Notes under the pieces: generated by a model | What the model was told of the DNA's origin: nothing | Databases searched by the model: none | Seen by the model: the letters and a program-made list of their open reading frames with translations, nothing else | Program-made: the position numbers and the translations under genes | NCBI GenBank assembly: GCA_002471845.1 | Contig: DKQT01000042.1 | Span: 1 to 64,000, forward strand | Reading direction: 5' to 3' | Origin: Fidelibacterota bacterium UBA7301 | GTDB taxonomy: Bacteria > Fidelibacterota > Marinisomatia > Marinisomatales > TCS55 | Length of the DNA: 64,000 nucleotides | Shown here: positions 35,238 through 45,007 of the stretch, one piece after another | Layout of the letters: each line of letters starts with the position of its first letter | Position numbering within the stretch: the stretch's first letter is position 1

Positions 35238-36785
35238 CTACATCACGCTGGCGAGGCCACCCAGAGAAACCACCTGATCTATCAATACATTCAATGTTGC
35301 TGAAACCATATCAAGGAAGGGCCGCGGATAAACGCCCAGAATCAAGGTGATCGCCGCCAGAGGGACAAGGGTAAACAGTTCCCGTTTATTGATTTCTGGA
35401 AGGTCATTATATTTTTCATTGGCAGGACCAAAGAATATGCGTTGAAAAGCCCAAAGGAAATAGGCAGCATTAAGTAAAATACCAATGGTGGAAATAATGA
35501 CTATTGTTTTAAAAACAGGGAAAGCACCGATGAAAATCATCGCTTCGCTTACAAAACCACTAAATCCCGGCAATCCAAGTCCGGCAAAAAAAGCTACCGC
35601 AACAAAACCGGTATAAATCGGCATTTGAGAAGCAAGCCCCCCAAATCCCTCAATATCCCTATGATGGGCGCGATCATAAATCACGCCAACCAGGATAAAC
35701 AGCATGGCTGAAATTGTGCCGTGATTGAACATTTGAAAAACAGCGCCATTGATTCCCGCCTGTGCCCCGATGAGGTTATCACCATTCATTTCGGAAGCGG
35801 CAATAACAGCGGCCATACCTAAAAGAGCGTACCCCATATGGTTCACCGACGAATAGGCCACCAATTTCTTCAAGTCTTTTTGGGCCAGGGCACACATGGC
35901 ACCCCAGATCACATTGATTAATCCCAGTACGGCCAGGGCCCCGGCAAACCAAAATACACCATCGGGAAGCATGGTGTAGTTAATCCTAAGGATACCATAT
36001 ATACCGAGTTTCAACAGTACACCGGCTAAAATAACGGAGATTGCCGTGGGTGCTTCCACGTGGGCCAGAGGCAACCAGGTATGGAATGGAAAGACAGGCA
36101 CTTTAATGGCAAAGCCGATAAAGAGGAGTACCCAAATAACCTTGATAGCACTCATGCCCCACCAGAGAACGCCGTTCAATGCGGTTGGAGCAGTTTCCAT
36201 CAATACCAGCATGTCGAATGTTTTACCGCAGGTAAAATACAGGGCTAAGACTGCGATAAGTATGAGGACAGAACCAAACAATGTATAGAGGAAGAATTTA
36301 ATGGCGGCATATTCCCGCTGGGGACCGCCCCACATGCCAATGAGGAAATACATGGGCAGGAGCATCACTTCCCAGAAAATGTAGAACAGGAAAAAATCCA
36401 GTGCCAGAAATACACCCATTACACCGGTGTTGAGCAACAGAAAGAGAGAAAAATACCCTTTCACTGCCTTGTTAATGTTCCAACTGACAAATACACCGAG
36501 AAAACCGATCAGTGCCATCAGTATCACCATGGGCAGACTGAGTCCGTCTACGCCCAGGATGTATGTAATGTTGAATGATGGGATCCATTCCGCCCTTTCC
36601 ATAAATTGAAAAGTTCCGGTAGCGGCATCAAAGATACGCCAAAGGTAAAGCGCCAGTGCCAATTGAATTCCTGAGACTGCAGCGGCAACCTGTTTGATCA
36701 GTTCCGTTTTATCTCTTGGAATCAGGGCAATGACAACCATGCCGATAACCGGTAGCCAAATGATCCAACTGAGTAAATGATTCAT
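35238..36785 (-). CDS. nuoM: complex I subunit M (locus B)
   Basis: 515 residues. Seen: YILGVDGLSLPMVILMALIGF, FYIFWEVMLLPMYFLIGMWGG with the TM5 glutamate, FAIKVPVFPFHTWLPLAHVEAPTAISVILAG with the TM7 lysine, and LKKLVAYSSVNHMGYAL. Known: proton-translocating subunit of the membrane arm. It starts 21 bases after nuoL. Confidence 0.96.
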   Translation of the reverse strand: MNHLLSWIIWLPVIGMVVIALIPRDKTELIKQVAAAVSGIQLALALYLWRIFDAATGTFQFMERAEWIPSFNITYILGVDGLSLPMVILMALIGFLGVFVSWNINKAVKGYFSLFLLLNTGVMGVFLALDFFLFYIFWEVMLLPMYFLIGMWGGPQREYAAIKFFLYTLFGSVLILIAVLALYFTCGKTFDMLVLMETAPTALNGVLWWGMSAIKVIWVLLFIGFAIKVPVFPFHTWLPLAHVEAPTAISVILAGVLLKLGIYGILRINYTMLPDGVFWFAGALAVLGLINVIWGAMCALAQKDLKKLVAYSSVNHMGYALLGMAAVIAASEMNGDNLIGAQAGINGAVFQMFNHGTISAMLFILVGVIYDRAHHRDIEGFGGLASQMPIYTGFVAVAFFAGLGLPGFSGFVSEAMIFIGAFPVFKTIVIISTIGILLNAAYFLWAFQRIFFGPANEKYNDLPEINKRELFTLVPLAAITLILGVYPRPFLDMVSATLNVLIDQVVSLGGLASVM

Positions 36786-36806
36786 ACTTAGCCCTTTATG
36801 AAATCT

Positions 36807-38861
36807 CTAAATCGTCTGGATAACCAGAATGATAATTAAACCAACCAAAGCGAACAGCATATAGTTCTGCAAACGGCCGGTTTGAACTTGTTTTAATTGT
36901 TTACCTAATCTCCGGACGGAGCGGCCTACACCATCTACAAGGATTTGATCCAAACCATCGTAATCTATCCTTCCGGTGATCTTTGAAAGCAAATTGGTTA
37001 CCCGTCCAAAGCCATTAATGAAATATTTATCGTATAAATCCCAATCCAGATAGGCCACAGCTCGGGATAATTTCAATAAGGGCTGATACAGGAAGCGGTT
37101 ATAATTTTCGTCAAAGAAATATTTATTCAGCGACAATTTGTATAAAAAGCCCATTTTCCTCGCCCAGTTTTCCGCTGAAAATTTGTGTTTCATATACATG
37201 AGGTAGGATAAACCAATCCCCAATCCGGCTACCAACAGGGAAAGCGCCATAGCGGGGTAATGGGCATGGTGTACACCATCGTAAATTTCATGGGCCGTAG
37301 GATTCCCGGGCGCCACTGAATCACCGGCCTTGATCAATTCAGTAAACCAGCCATGATCCGAAATTGGATTGAAGTACGGCAGGGTGTAAAAAATAAAGAA
37401 ACTCAATCCTGCCAAAAGCATAAGTGGAAAGGTCATCACCTTGGGTGATTCATGGATACCTTCAAACACTTTCGGCAATTTGGGTTCACCGTGGAAGGTC
37501 ATGAAAATCAGCCTGAACATATAGAAAGCGGTGATAGCCGCGGCGCCAAAGCCGAAGACCGGCAATAAAAAGTGCTGGGGATGGTGCTGGGCGAAAGCCA
37601 GACTCCCGGCTAATATGGCATCTTTAGATAAGAAACCTGAAAATAGAGGCACCCCAGAAATAGCTAAAGTGGAAATAACCATGGTCCAATGGGTGATAGG
37701 CATTTTGGTTTTAAATCCACCCATGTTACGCATATCCTGGGGATCAGTATCATGATCATGAAGTTCATGCAGTGAATGATGCATGGCGTGGATCACCGAA
37801 CCGGAACCATAAAATAAACAGGCCTTAAACATGGCATGGGTCAAGAGATGAAATAAGGCAGCCACATAATTGCCAACACCCACAGCAAGAATCATATACC
37901 CCAACTGACTGACGGTGGAATATGCTAAAACTTTTTTAATATCATTCTGGGTAATAGCGATTGTGGCCGCAAACAATGCAGTAAAGCCACCCACATAGGC
38001 AATGATGGTCAAGGCTTCCGGAGAAAATAGGGGGAACAAACGAACTGTGAGATACACACCGGCGGCAACCATGGTGGCAGCGTGCATCAAGGCGGAAACA
38101 GGCGTTGGCCCTTCCATGGCATCGGGAAGCCAAATGTGGAGTGGAAACTGGGATGACTTACCTACAGCCCCCATGAATAATCCCACACCGGCCAAGGTCA
38201 GCAATGTACCACTAATCATCCCTTGGGAAACTCCAGCGAATACATCCTGGAAATTAAAAGAACCGATAGCGGTGAATATGAGCATGATGCCGATAAAGAA
38301 ACCAATATCCCCTACCCTGTTGGTCAAAAATGCCTTTTTGCCAGCATCAGCCGCAGAATGTTTTTCAAACCAGTGGGCAATTAATAAATAAGAACTGACA
38401 CCTACCAATTCCCAGAAGATATACAGGGAAACGAGGTTGTTGGCCAGCACAATCCCGTTCATAGAAAAGGTGAATAATCCCAAGTAAGCGTAATAACGAC
38501 TATAGCGAATGTCTCCCTTCATATATTCCAGGGAAAAGATATGGGTCATACTTGAAATCAAGGCCACCACAGCCAACATGACAATAGTAATATTATCCAC
38601 CCAGAAACCCAACTCTACTTTGAAAGCGCCTAAATCAATCCAGGAGAATTGCGCCTCATATGAAAAATTGGCATCCCAATTCATGAACATATTCATAAGC
38701 AGGGAAAGTGATAAAATGAGCGTAATCAGGACTGAGCCAACAGATACCCAATCTCCCTGGCGGGGCAGACGCTTGCCAAAGAAGATATTGATAGCAAAGG
38801 CCAATAAGGGTAAAAAGAGAATCAGAAGACAAAAATCGGTAATTATATTGCCGGTGATCAT
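36807..38861 (-). CDS. nuoL: complex I subunit L (locus B)
   Basis: 684 residues, a canonical NuoL with a long C-terminal helix. Seen: FWVDNITIVMLAVVALISSMTHIFSLEYM, FWELVGVSSYLLIAHWFEK (TM5 glutamate), GKSSQFPLHIWLPDAMEGPTPVSALMHAATMVAAGVYLTVR (TM7 lysine), DIKKVLAYSTVSQLGYM and the tail QTGRLQNYMLFALVGL. Known: distal proton pump with a lateral helix. Start overlaps nuoK by 4 bases. Confidence 0.97.
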   Translation of the reverse strand: MITGNIITDFCLLILFLPLLAFAINIFFGKRLPRQGDWVSVGSVLITLILSLSLLMNMFMNWDANFSYEAQFSWIDLGAFKVELGFWVDNITIVMLAVVALISSMTHIFSLEYMKGDIRYSRYYAYLGLFTFSMNGIVLANNLVSLYIFWELVGVSSYLLIAHWFEKHSAADAGKKAFLTNRVGDIGFFIGIMLIFTAIGSFNFQDVFAGVSQGMISGTLLTLAGVGLFMGAVGKSSQFPLHIWLPDAMEGPTPVSALMHAATMVAAGVYLTVRLFPLFSPEALTIIAYVGGFTALFAATIAITQNDIKKVLAYSTVSQLGYMILAVGVGNYVAALFHLLTHAMFKACLFYGSGSVIHAMHHSLHELHDHDTDPQDMRNMGGFKTKMPITHWTMVISTLAISGVPLFSGFLSKDAILAGSLAFAQHHPQHFLLPVFGFGAAAITAFYMFRLIFMTFHGEPKLPKVFEGIHESPKVMTFPLMLLAGLSFFIFYTLPYFNPISDHGWFTELIKAGDSVAPGNPTAHEIYDGVHHAHYPAMALSLLVAGLGIGLSYLMYMKHKFSAENWARKMGFLYKLSLNKYFFDENYNRFLYQPLLKLSRAVAYLDWDLYDKYFINGFGRVTNLLSKITGRIDYDGLDQILVDGVGRSVRRLGKQLKQVQTGRLQNYMLFALVGLIIILVIQTI

Positions 38862-39163
38862 TGTCTCAACTCACTAACATCATCGACATTAATAGTTTTA
38901 AAATTATTAAAAATATTGATAATAATCGCCAAAGCCACTGCTGCTTCTGCCGCCGCCAAAACAATCACAAATAAGGCATAAACGTGTCCGGCCATATTCA
39001 TTCCGCCAAAACGGGCAAAGGCCAAGAAATTGACATTGGCTGCATTCAGGATCAATTCCACACCCATCAGTACTGCCACGCCATTCCTACGGGTAATTAC
39101 GCCGAATAAGCCGAGGGAAAAGAGAACAGCGCTGACAAATAAATAACTGTTTAAATTGTCCAT
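38858..39163 (-). CDS. nuoK: complex I subunit K (locus B)
   Basis: 101 residues. Seen: SLGLFGVITRRNGVAVLMGVELILNAANVNFLAFA with the TM2 glutamate, and VLAAAEAAVALAIIINIF with the TM3 glutamate. Known: E-channel subunit. Sits between nuoJ (sharing a base) and nuoL (ATGA overlap). Confidence 0.96.
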   Translation of the reverse strand: MDNLNSYLFVSAVLFSLGLFGVITRRNGVAVLMGVELILNAANVNFLAFARFGGMNMAGHVYALFVIVLAAAEAAVALAIIINIFNNFKTINVDDVSELRQ

Positions 39164-39651
39164 TAGTTTTCTTTCCTGGAAAGGGTGGTGGCGGCGATCA
39201 GGGCACCCAATAACAACAATGAAGCCACTTCAAAAGGCAGCAGATAATCCATCATCAGCAATCTACCGATTGTTGCGGATGTTTGTTCTGGTTCAGTAGC
39301 AGCCAGTTGATTCCACGGGGTAATGAAAACCATGTAGCCCAGAACGCCAATGATCCCCAGGACCACAACACCTCCTATGCCCTTTTGAACGGATGCATGG
39401 CTGATATTTACAGAGGTTATCTTATTGGTCAGCATAATACCGAAAATGATCAGAACCAGAATACCGCCCACATAAACCACAATTTGTACAACGGCCAAAA
39501 AGTCCGCCCATAAAAACACATATAAACCGGTTACGCCTACAAAAGTGAATAACAATGCATAGGCAGAATACAGAAGACTTTTACTTTGCACAACCATGAA
39601 GGCTGAACCGATTGTAATGCCAACAATGATCCAGAATACGATGTCAACCAT
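39163..39651 (-). CDS. nuoJ: complex I subunit J (locus B)
   Basis: 162 residues. Seen: SLLYSAYALLFTFVGVTGLYVFLWADFLAVVQIVVYVGGILVLIIFGIML, the NuoJ core, and [24 protein letters not shown]. Known: membrane-arm subunit in the E-channel region. Start overlaps the nuoI stop (TGATG). Confidence 0.95.
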   Translation of the reverse strand: MVDIVFWIIVGITIGSAFMVVQSKSLLYSAYALLFTFVGVTGLYVFLWADFLAVVQIVVYVGGILVLIIFGIMLTNKITSVNISHASVQKGIGGVVVLGIIGVLGYMVFITPWNQLAATEPEQTSATIGRLLMMDYLLPFEVASLLLLGALIAATTLSRKEN

Positions 39652-40235
39652 CAGGCTTCTACTTCCGGTGTCGGATTTTGCAATGCTTCTTTTTGTCCCG
39701 GTGTTATTAATTTTGCAAACTGGTAAATCAAATTATTCCGGTCAAATTCAGAAAATTCATAATCAATGGGATGCTTGGACCCATTGGGACCTCCCACCAT
39801 AAAAATACATTTTTCCGGGCAGGGATAAGTACACAAGTTGCAGTAACAGCACTCGGACATATCAATCGTAAAACGGCTGACAAGCAGGGCTTTTTTCGTC
39901 CCGCTAGATGTTTCACCCGTATGACCAACATTGGGGATATCTTCTCCCCGCACCGGTGCTTTGATGGTATCAATCTTGATACAATCCACGGGGCAGGCGC
40001 GTGTGCACTTGAGGCATCCAATACATTCATCAATATCCACATGCAGGCGTGAACGGATCACATTATAATTGTCATGGTTGAAACCAATGTTGCGTTCCGG
40101 GCGTGGCCACCGTTCTTCGGGATACTGGAGGGTCACATTGTCTCGTTTTATATTCATCATATGGCGCCAGGTGATGCGCATCCCTGTCCACAGAGTGTTT
40201 ACCGTATCATAGATATTTGCGAAATATTTTGACAT
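39651..40235 (-). CDS. nuoI: complex I subunit I (locus B)
   Basis: 194 residues. Seen: CIGCLKCTRACPVDC and a second ferredoxin set (CCYCNLCTYPCP, read as C-x2-C-x2-C-x3-CP), with an insertion of about 25 residues between the two (APVRGEDIPNVGHTGETSSG) not found in locus A. Known: two [4Fe-4S] clusters leading to NuoB. With no NuoG partner in the locus, this subunit is the likely entry point for electrons from a soluble donor. That is inference. It starts 3 bases after nuoH. Confidence 0.95.
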   Translation of the reverse strand: MSKYFANIYDTVNTLWTGMRITWRHMMNIKRDNVTLQYPEERWPRPERNIGFNHDNYNVIRSRLHVDIDECIGCLKCTRACPVDCIKIDTIKAPVRGEDIPNVGHTGETSSGTKKALLVSRFTIDMSECCYCNLCTYPCPEKCIFMVGGPNGSKHPIDYEFSEFDRNNLIYQFAKLITPGQKEALQNPTPEVEA

Positions 40236-40238
40236 GCT

Positions 40239-41315
40239 TTATCCGAAAATCAATTTCCAAATGCCAACACCAAAGATATTAAACATGGCAATCGGGATAA
40301 ATACTTTCCAACATACGTGCATAAGCTGGTCAACACGAAGCCTGGGGAATGTCCAGCGAAACCACATCATGACAAAAATCAACAGGATGAGTTTGCCCAT
40401 AAACCAGAATAATTCCCAACCGGCAGAATCAAACATACCGGGAATAGGGCTTTGCCAACCACCCAGAAATCCAGCCACGGCCAATCCACTGACAACAAAC
40501 ATATTAGCATATTCACTGAGGAAAAACAGGGCCCAACGAAAGCCAGAATATTCCGTCATCCACCCTGCTACTAATTCTGATTCGGCTTCGGGAATATCAA
40601 AAGGAGTGCGGTTAGTTTCAGCCACAGCGCTGATGAAAAAGATGAAAAAGGCAATGAAAGTGAAGGGGTTATTAAAAATGATCCAGTTTGGCAAAATTCC
40701 CCATACCGTTCCTGATTGGGATTGAATCAGCAACTGTAAATTCATTGTACCTGCCATCATAATAGGCACAATAATGGATAAACCGGCGGGAATTTCATAA
40801 CTGATAATTTGAGCGGCGGAGCGCATGGCACCATAAAGTGACCATTTATTGTTAGAGGCCCAGCCGGCCATTACGATACCGATCACACCGATGGAACCGA
40901 CAGCAATTATATAGAATACACCAACATTGAAATCGGCCACCTGCAGCACTGAACTAAATGGTACGGCAGCCATTCCCATAAAGGCACCGATAAAAATAAT
41001 GTATGGCGCCATCTTGAATAAAAATTTATCCGATGTTTCAGGAACGGTGTCTTCCTTTACCAAAAGTTTCACTGCATCGGCGGCTGTCTGGAGCAAACCC
41101 CACTTACCGGCATGTAACCCTGGTCCTTGCCCCATGGGGCCAATCCTGTCCATCATGAAAGCAGATACTTTCCGTTCTACGTAAACAGCAACTATTGCAT
41201 TCAGGGCCATAATGAGGAAGATGGGGATACCGGATATAATTACTGCCAGCAAGAAAGCAATCACCGGGAAATCCCCCATCGCTGCAAACCAATCGATTAG
41301 GAAATCAACAGTCAT
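40239..41315 (-). CDS. nuoH: complex I subunit H (locus B)
   Basis: 358 residues. Seen: VYVERKVSAFMMDRIGPMGQGPGLHAGKWGLLQTAADAVKLL, KEDTVPETSDKFLF, EIPAGLSII and AETNRTPFDIPEAESELVAGWMTEYSGF. Known: quinone-chamber membrane subunit. ATGA overlap with nuoD upstream (41312-41315). Confidence 0.96.
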   Translation of the reverse strand: MTVDFLIDWFAAMGDFPVIAFLLAVIISGIPIFLIMALNAIVAVYVERKVSAFMMDRIGPMGQGPGLHAGKWGLLQTAADAVKLLVKEDTVPETSDKFLFKMAPYIIFIGAFMGMAAVPFSSVLQVADFNVGVFYIIAVGSIGVIGIVMAGWASNNKWSLYGAMRSAAQIISYEIPAGLSIIVPIMMAGTMNLQLLIQSQSGTVWGILPNWIIFNNPFTFIAFFIFFISAVAETNRTPFDIPEAESELVAGWMTEYSGFRWALFFLSEYANMFVVSGLAVAGFLGGWQSPIPGMFDSAGWELFWFMGKLILLIFVMMWFRWTFPRLRVDQLMHVCWKVFIPIAMFNIFGVGIWKLIFG

Positions 41316-42430
41316 CGGTCAATCTCTCCCAATACAATATCCAGACTACCCAGAATGGCGATAACATCTGAAATCATCCACCCCCGGGACACTTCATCCA
41401 AACAGGATAGGGCCGTAAAAGCAGGGGAACGCATTTTCACACGATAGGGCACTGGCGTCCCATCGCTAACAATATAATACCCCAAATCGCCCCTTGGACT
41501 TTCTGTGCGACGGTAAACCGAACCTTTGGGCGGGCGTATTTTTTTAGGCAATGCCTGGTGTACGTTTCCATCGGGAATATCTTTTAAAGCTTGGCGCAGA
41601 ATTTTTACACTTTGGGAAATTTCCAACATCCGTACCCAATAGCGGTCAAAACAATCGCCCAGTGTACCGAACTGGCCTTCCCCCACGGGGATATCAAATT
41701 CAAAACGGTCGTAAATAGAATAGGGTTCATCCTTGCGGACGTCCCATTTTACACCGGAACCCCGGAGGTTTGGTCCTGTCACACCGTAACTCACGGCTAC
41801 ATCAGCAGGAATTACTCCCACATCAGCAGTACGCTCAATAAAAATTTTATTATAGGTCAAGAGATTGTTATACTCTTTAATCTGCGGTTCAAAATAATCG
41901 AGAAAACCGATACAAATTTTCTCGAAATCTTTGGGCAGGTCATGAGAAACACCACCGACCCACATATAATTGTAAAGAAGCCGGGCACCACAGGTAAGTT
42001 CAAACATATCCAGGATGCGTTCCCGATCCCGGAACATATATAAAAATGGTGTAAAAGCACCGATATCAAGACCATAAACACCCAGCGCCAGCAAATGGCT
42101 GGCGATACGGTTCAATTCACCCATGATTATACGGATATAATCCACCCTTTCAGGTACTTTAATTTCCATCAATTCTTCCATGGCCACCACATAGCCGAAG
42201 TTACTGTTCATGGAAGCGAGGTAATCACAGCGGTCTGTAAAAGGAATCACCTGTTCATAGGTAACATTTTCTGAATGCTTTTCAAAACAGCGATGAAGGT
42301 AACCGAGGTGGGGCTTAATTTCAGATACAATCTCACCATCCGTCCTTACTTCAAGGCGTAAAACACCATGGGTGCTGGGGTGCTGGGGCCCGATATTCAA
42401 GATCATTTGATCGCCCTGGACTATTCCCAT
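41312..42430 (-). CDS. nuoD: complex I subunit D (locus B)
   Basis: 372 residues. Seen: NIGPQHPSTHGVLRLEVRTDGEIVSEIKPHLGYLHRCFEK, TDRCDYLASMNSN, RIIMGELNRIASHLLALG, TGPNLRGSGVKWDVRKDEPYSIYDRF and C-terminal ILGSLDIVLGEIDR. Known: quinone-binding hydrophilic subunit. The ATG at 42430 overlaps nuoC by 10 bases. Confidence 0.96.
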   Translation of the reverse strand: MGIVQGDQMILNIGPQHPSTHGVLRLEVRTDGEIVSEIKPHLGYLHRCFEKHSENVTYEQVIPFTDRCDYLASMNSNFGYVVAMEELMEIKVPERVDYIRIIMGELNRIASHLLALGVYGLDIGAFTPFLYMFRDRERILDMFELTCGARLLYNYMWVGGVSHDLPKDFEKICIGFLDYFEPQIKEYNNLLTYNKIFIERTADVGVIPADVAVSYGVTGPNLRGSGVKWDVRKDEPYSIYDRFEFDIPVGEGQFGTLGDCFDRYWVRMLEISQSVKILRQALKDIPDGNVHQALPKKIRPPKGSVYRRTESPRGDLGYYIVSDGTPVPYRVKMRSPAFTALSCLDEVSRGWMISDVIAILGSLDIVLGEIDR

Positions 42431-42921
42431 CCTTCTTCTTCCTTCATTTTTTGCACAACAATACCGTGGTAAGTTTCCTGGCCTTCATAATCTTTCCTCA
42501 AAGGCCAGCCTTCCCAATCATCAGGACATAAAATTCTTCGCAAATCCCGGTGGCCTTCATAAACGATGCCGAACATGTCATAGGTTTCCCTTTCGAACCA
42601 ATCCCCGATTCTCCATAATTGTTCAATGGATGCCACGTTGGGATTTTCACGATTGTGGCTGATGACCACTTCGATCTTGTGACGGTGTTCCATGGAATGG
42701 AGATTATAACGCGTCTGGAGCGGACCATCCTCCCCTGTATCATATCCAGTAATGCATTCCAATTGATCAAAGCTAAGGTCTGGATCATTTTTTATAAAGG
42801 TGGCAATTTCCAACCATTGATTTCCCTTTAGCTCGACTTGCTTTTCGGTAAGATCCTCATTCTCCACCATAGCTGCGGGGAACTGATGCTCGAGGACAGC
42901 TTTTATTTCAGCCGATGTCAT
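42421..42921 (-). CDS. nuoC: complex I subunit C (locus B)
   Basis: 166 residues. Seen: [48 protein letters not shown], the NuoC signature, and a separate D subunit follows. Known: connecting fragment of the peripheral arm. Start overlaps nuoB by ATGA (42918-42921). Confidence 0.95.
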   Translation of the reverse strand: MTSAEIKAVLEHQFPAAMVENEDLTEKQVELKGNQWLEIATFIKNDPDLSFDQLECITGYDTGEDGPLQTRYNLHSMEHRHKIEVVISHNRENPNVASIEQLWRIGDWFERETYDMFGIVYEGHRDLRRILCPDDWEGWPLRKDYEGQETYHGIVVQKMKEEEGWE

Positions 42922-43409
42922 GCAGATTTACGGGTGAGGGGGCGTTCGGTTTGAATTTTTTCCTGCAATTTCAGAAGTCCTTCAATCAGGGCTTCCGGTC
43001 TTGGAGGGCAGCCGGGAACATAAACATCAACAGGCACCACCAGGTCTACACCTTTCAGTACGTGATAGCCATGCTGCCAGTAGGGACCGCCGCTGGTGGC
43101 ACAACTCCCCATTGAAATCACATATTTGGGGTCGGCCATCTGTTCATATAATTTTTTCACTCGCAGAGCCATTTTCATGGTTACAGTACCTGCTACGATC
43201 ATTACATCCGCTTGGCGGGGTGATGAACGGGGCATCATTCCGATTCTTTCCAGATCATGGCGGCTGGCAGCAGAGGCCATCATTTCAATGGCACAGCAAG
43301 CTAACCCAAATTGGAAGTACCAGGGGGAAGTTGAGCGGGCCCACCCCAGGAGTTTATCCAGGGAGGCTACAATAACATTATCTTGAAATTTGTTCTCTAA
43401 TACACCCAT
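42918..43409 (-). CDS. nuoB: complex I subunit B (locus B), N2 cluster
   Basis: 163 residues. Seen: [36 protein letters not shown], and [14 protein letters not shown], giving the N2 cysteine set. Known: carries the terminal [4Fe-4S] cluster. The ATG shares a base with the nuoA stop; sequence differs clearly from the locus A copy, so this is not a recent duplication. Confidence 0.96.
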   Translation of the reverse strand: MGVLENKFQDNVIVASLDKLLGWARSTSPWYFQFGLACCAIEMMASAASRHDLERIGMMPRSSPRQADVMIVAGTVTMKMALRVKKLYEQMADPKYVISMGSCATSGGPYWQHGYHVLKGVDLVVPVDVYVPGCPPRPEALIEGLLKLQEKIQTERPLTRKSA

Positions 43410-43837
43410 TAGGATTCTTGTACAGGTTTAGGTTTTTCTATCAGGCTGGCGTAGCGGCCGCGGCCATATTTCACATTATACTTAACCCAATCCAAATCCG
43501 ATTTTTTCCATACATAAGCGAGGCCGATCAATAGGATAATAAGAAAAATAGCCATTTCAACAAAAGCAAGCATGCCAAGTTCATTAAATACTACGGCCCA
43601 GGGAAATAGAAAAACAACTTCTACATCGAAGATTAAAAAAATCAGGGCTACAACATAAAACCGGATATTGAATTGTACCCAGGCTGAGCCTTCCGATTCT
43701 TCACCACATTCATAGGTAGCCAGTTTGTCAGGGTTGGGATTTGAAGGTGCAACAAGTTTTTGAATCAATAGGGGAACATAGACCAGCACAATGCCCAAGA
43801 AGATGAAAATAAATATGGTTCCGAAGTCGCGATACAT
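43409..43837 (-). CDS. nuoA: complex I subunit A (locus B)
   Basis: 142 residues from the ATG at 43837 ([11 protein letters not shown]); a longer frame upstream would use a rare start and lacks family similarity. Seen: [48 protein letters not shown], the NuoA signature. It has a longer C-terminal tail ([22 protein letters not shown]) than locus A. It is the first gene of locus B. Confidence 0.95.
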   Translation of the reverse strand: MYRDFGTIFIFIFLGIVLVYVPLLIQKLVAPSNPNPDKLATYECGEESEGSAWVQFNIRFYVVALIFLIFDVEVVFLFPWAVVFNELGMLAFVEMAIFLIILLIGLAYVWKKSDLDWVKYNVKYGRGRYASLIEKPKPVQES

Positions 43838-44007
43838 TGATTTTTTAACCCGTTTTGAGTCGGCGAATTTAGAGTAGTATTTTAAGTTTCCACAAGATAA
43901 ACTTATGGAATTTCTAACATATTTTTCCGACGGAAACGAACCCGATATCAATCCAAAAGCAATGCCCATTGTTGTCCCTATAATTGAAAGGCTAAATTCA
44001 CCGCCTT
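43838..44007. promoter_or_regulatory. divergent intergenic region between nuoA (locus B) and proline dehydrogenase gene
   Basis: 170 bases between two diverging genes, so both start regions must lie here. On the plus strand a TATAAT sits at 43979-43984, 24 bases before the proline dehydrogenase ATG, without a recognisable -35. On the minus strand a TTGTGG with a TAAATT about 18 bases later is a weak candidate for nuoA. No gene seen. Confidence 0.45.
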
Positions 44008-44907
44008 ATGCCATGGTTCAATTCATCCATTGCGGCTATAATTCCCTACTTTCCTAAGTGGATGGTAAAGCCATTTGCCAAACCTTATGTGGCTGGAATA
44101 GCCGATGATGAAGCACTCCAAATCGTTCAACAATTAAATAAAAAAGGCTATGCCGTTACCCTTGATATTTTGGGTGAATATGTCAATTCACAGGAAGAGG
44201 CCGAAAATATTCGGAATGCTTACTCTGGCCTCATCCAAAAAATTGCCGCGGGAGGATTAAACAGTACTATTTCAGTCAAATTAACCCATTTGGGCCTGGC
44301 CCTTGATCCCCAATTGGGAGAGAACAATATTCTTACCTTGGCCAGGGACGGAAGGGACAATGATGTAGGTATTACTATTGATATGGAAAATTCTCCTTTT
44401 ACATCACTAACATTTGATATATACAAAAAAGCATTGGCGATTCACCATAGAATGGGAACGGTGATCCAAGCCTATCTATACCGCAGTCTTGAGGATATCA
44501 AGGCCTTGGATTCACCCTTTCTTAACTTACGAATTTGTAAGGGTATTTATAAGGAACCTCCTGAAATTGCCATTCAGGATCGTCGCACCATCAATGATAA
44601 TTTTGTAGAAATGGCCAGATCACTCTTGAACGGCTCCGGCTATGCCTGTCTTGCCACCCATGACCTCACCCTTATTGACCGGTTGGAAGCATTGATAGAA
44701 GCGGAACATATACCATCGGATCGTTTCGAATTCCAGGTCCTCTATGGCGTCCCCATGGGTAACCGTCTGGAAGAACTGAAAGCCAAGGGATATACAGTCC
44801 GAGTCTATGTTCCTTTTGGGGAAGCATGGTTTGAATATTCCGTCCGTCGCCTCAAAGAAAATCCGCAGATCATATCCTATGTGATGGGCAATTGGTTCAA
44901 GAAATGA
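44008..44907 (+). CDS. proline dehydrogenase
   Basis: 299 residues, the size of monofunctional ProDH. Seen: GYAVTLDILGEY, SVKLTHLGLA, ITIDMENSP, LRICKGIY, CLATHD, FEFQVLYGVP and RVYVPFGEAWFEYSVRRLKENP, the FAD-barrel motifs of the PutA/ProDH family, ending with the substrate-binding RRLxE. Known: it oxidises proline to pyrroline-5-carboxylate and passes electrons to quinone. First plus-strand gene after the long minus operon; base composition like its minus-strand neighbours, so probably native rather than part of the cassettes that follow. No P5C dehydrogenase seen. Confidence 0.93.
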   Translation: MPWFNSSIAAIIPYFPKWMVKPFAKPYVAGIADDEALQIVQQLNKKGYAVTLDILGEYVNSQEEAENIRNAYSGLIQKIAAGGLNSTISVKLTHLGLALDPQLGENNILTLARDGRDNDVGITIDMENSPFTSLTFDIYKKALAIHHRMGTVIQAYLYRSLEDIKALDSPFLNLRICKGIYKEPPEIAIQDRRTINDNFVEMARSLLNGSGYACLATHDLTLIDRLEALIEAEHIPSDRFEFQVLYGVPMGNRLEELKAKGYTVRVYVPFGEAWFEYSVRRLKENPQIISYVMGNWFKK

Positions 44908-44982
44908 GTGTTATAGTGCGAAGGTGTTAAAGTATTATGTTGTTATATTATTACTAAATCAATGACTTTAACACCATAACAC
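44908..44982. repeat. long interrupted inverted repeat
   Basis: Arms GTGTTAT (44908-44914) with ATAACAC (44976-44982), and GGTGTTAAAGT (44923-44933) with ACTTTAACACC (44965-44975). Both are perfect; the left side has an 8-base insert, and the loop is 31 A/T-rich bases. It could be a terminator for the proline dehydrogenase gene or the remnant of a small mobile repeat. No T-run follows the right arm, so classic intrinsic termination is doubtful. Box order does not fit attC. Confidence 0.7.
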
Positions 44983-45007
44983 AGAAGCAATATAATACAC
45001 TCTAGTT

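Noticed and set aside
43409..43969. 186-residue NuoA for locus B
   Set aside because: The first 44 residues have no NuoA likeness and would fill the divergent promoter region; the ATG at 43837 gives a normal NuoA.
44908..44982. Inverted repeat considered as a fourth attC site
   Set aside because: The GTT element comes first and the AAC element last, the opposite of attC box order on either strand.
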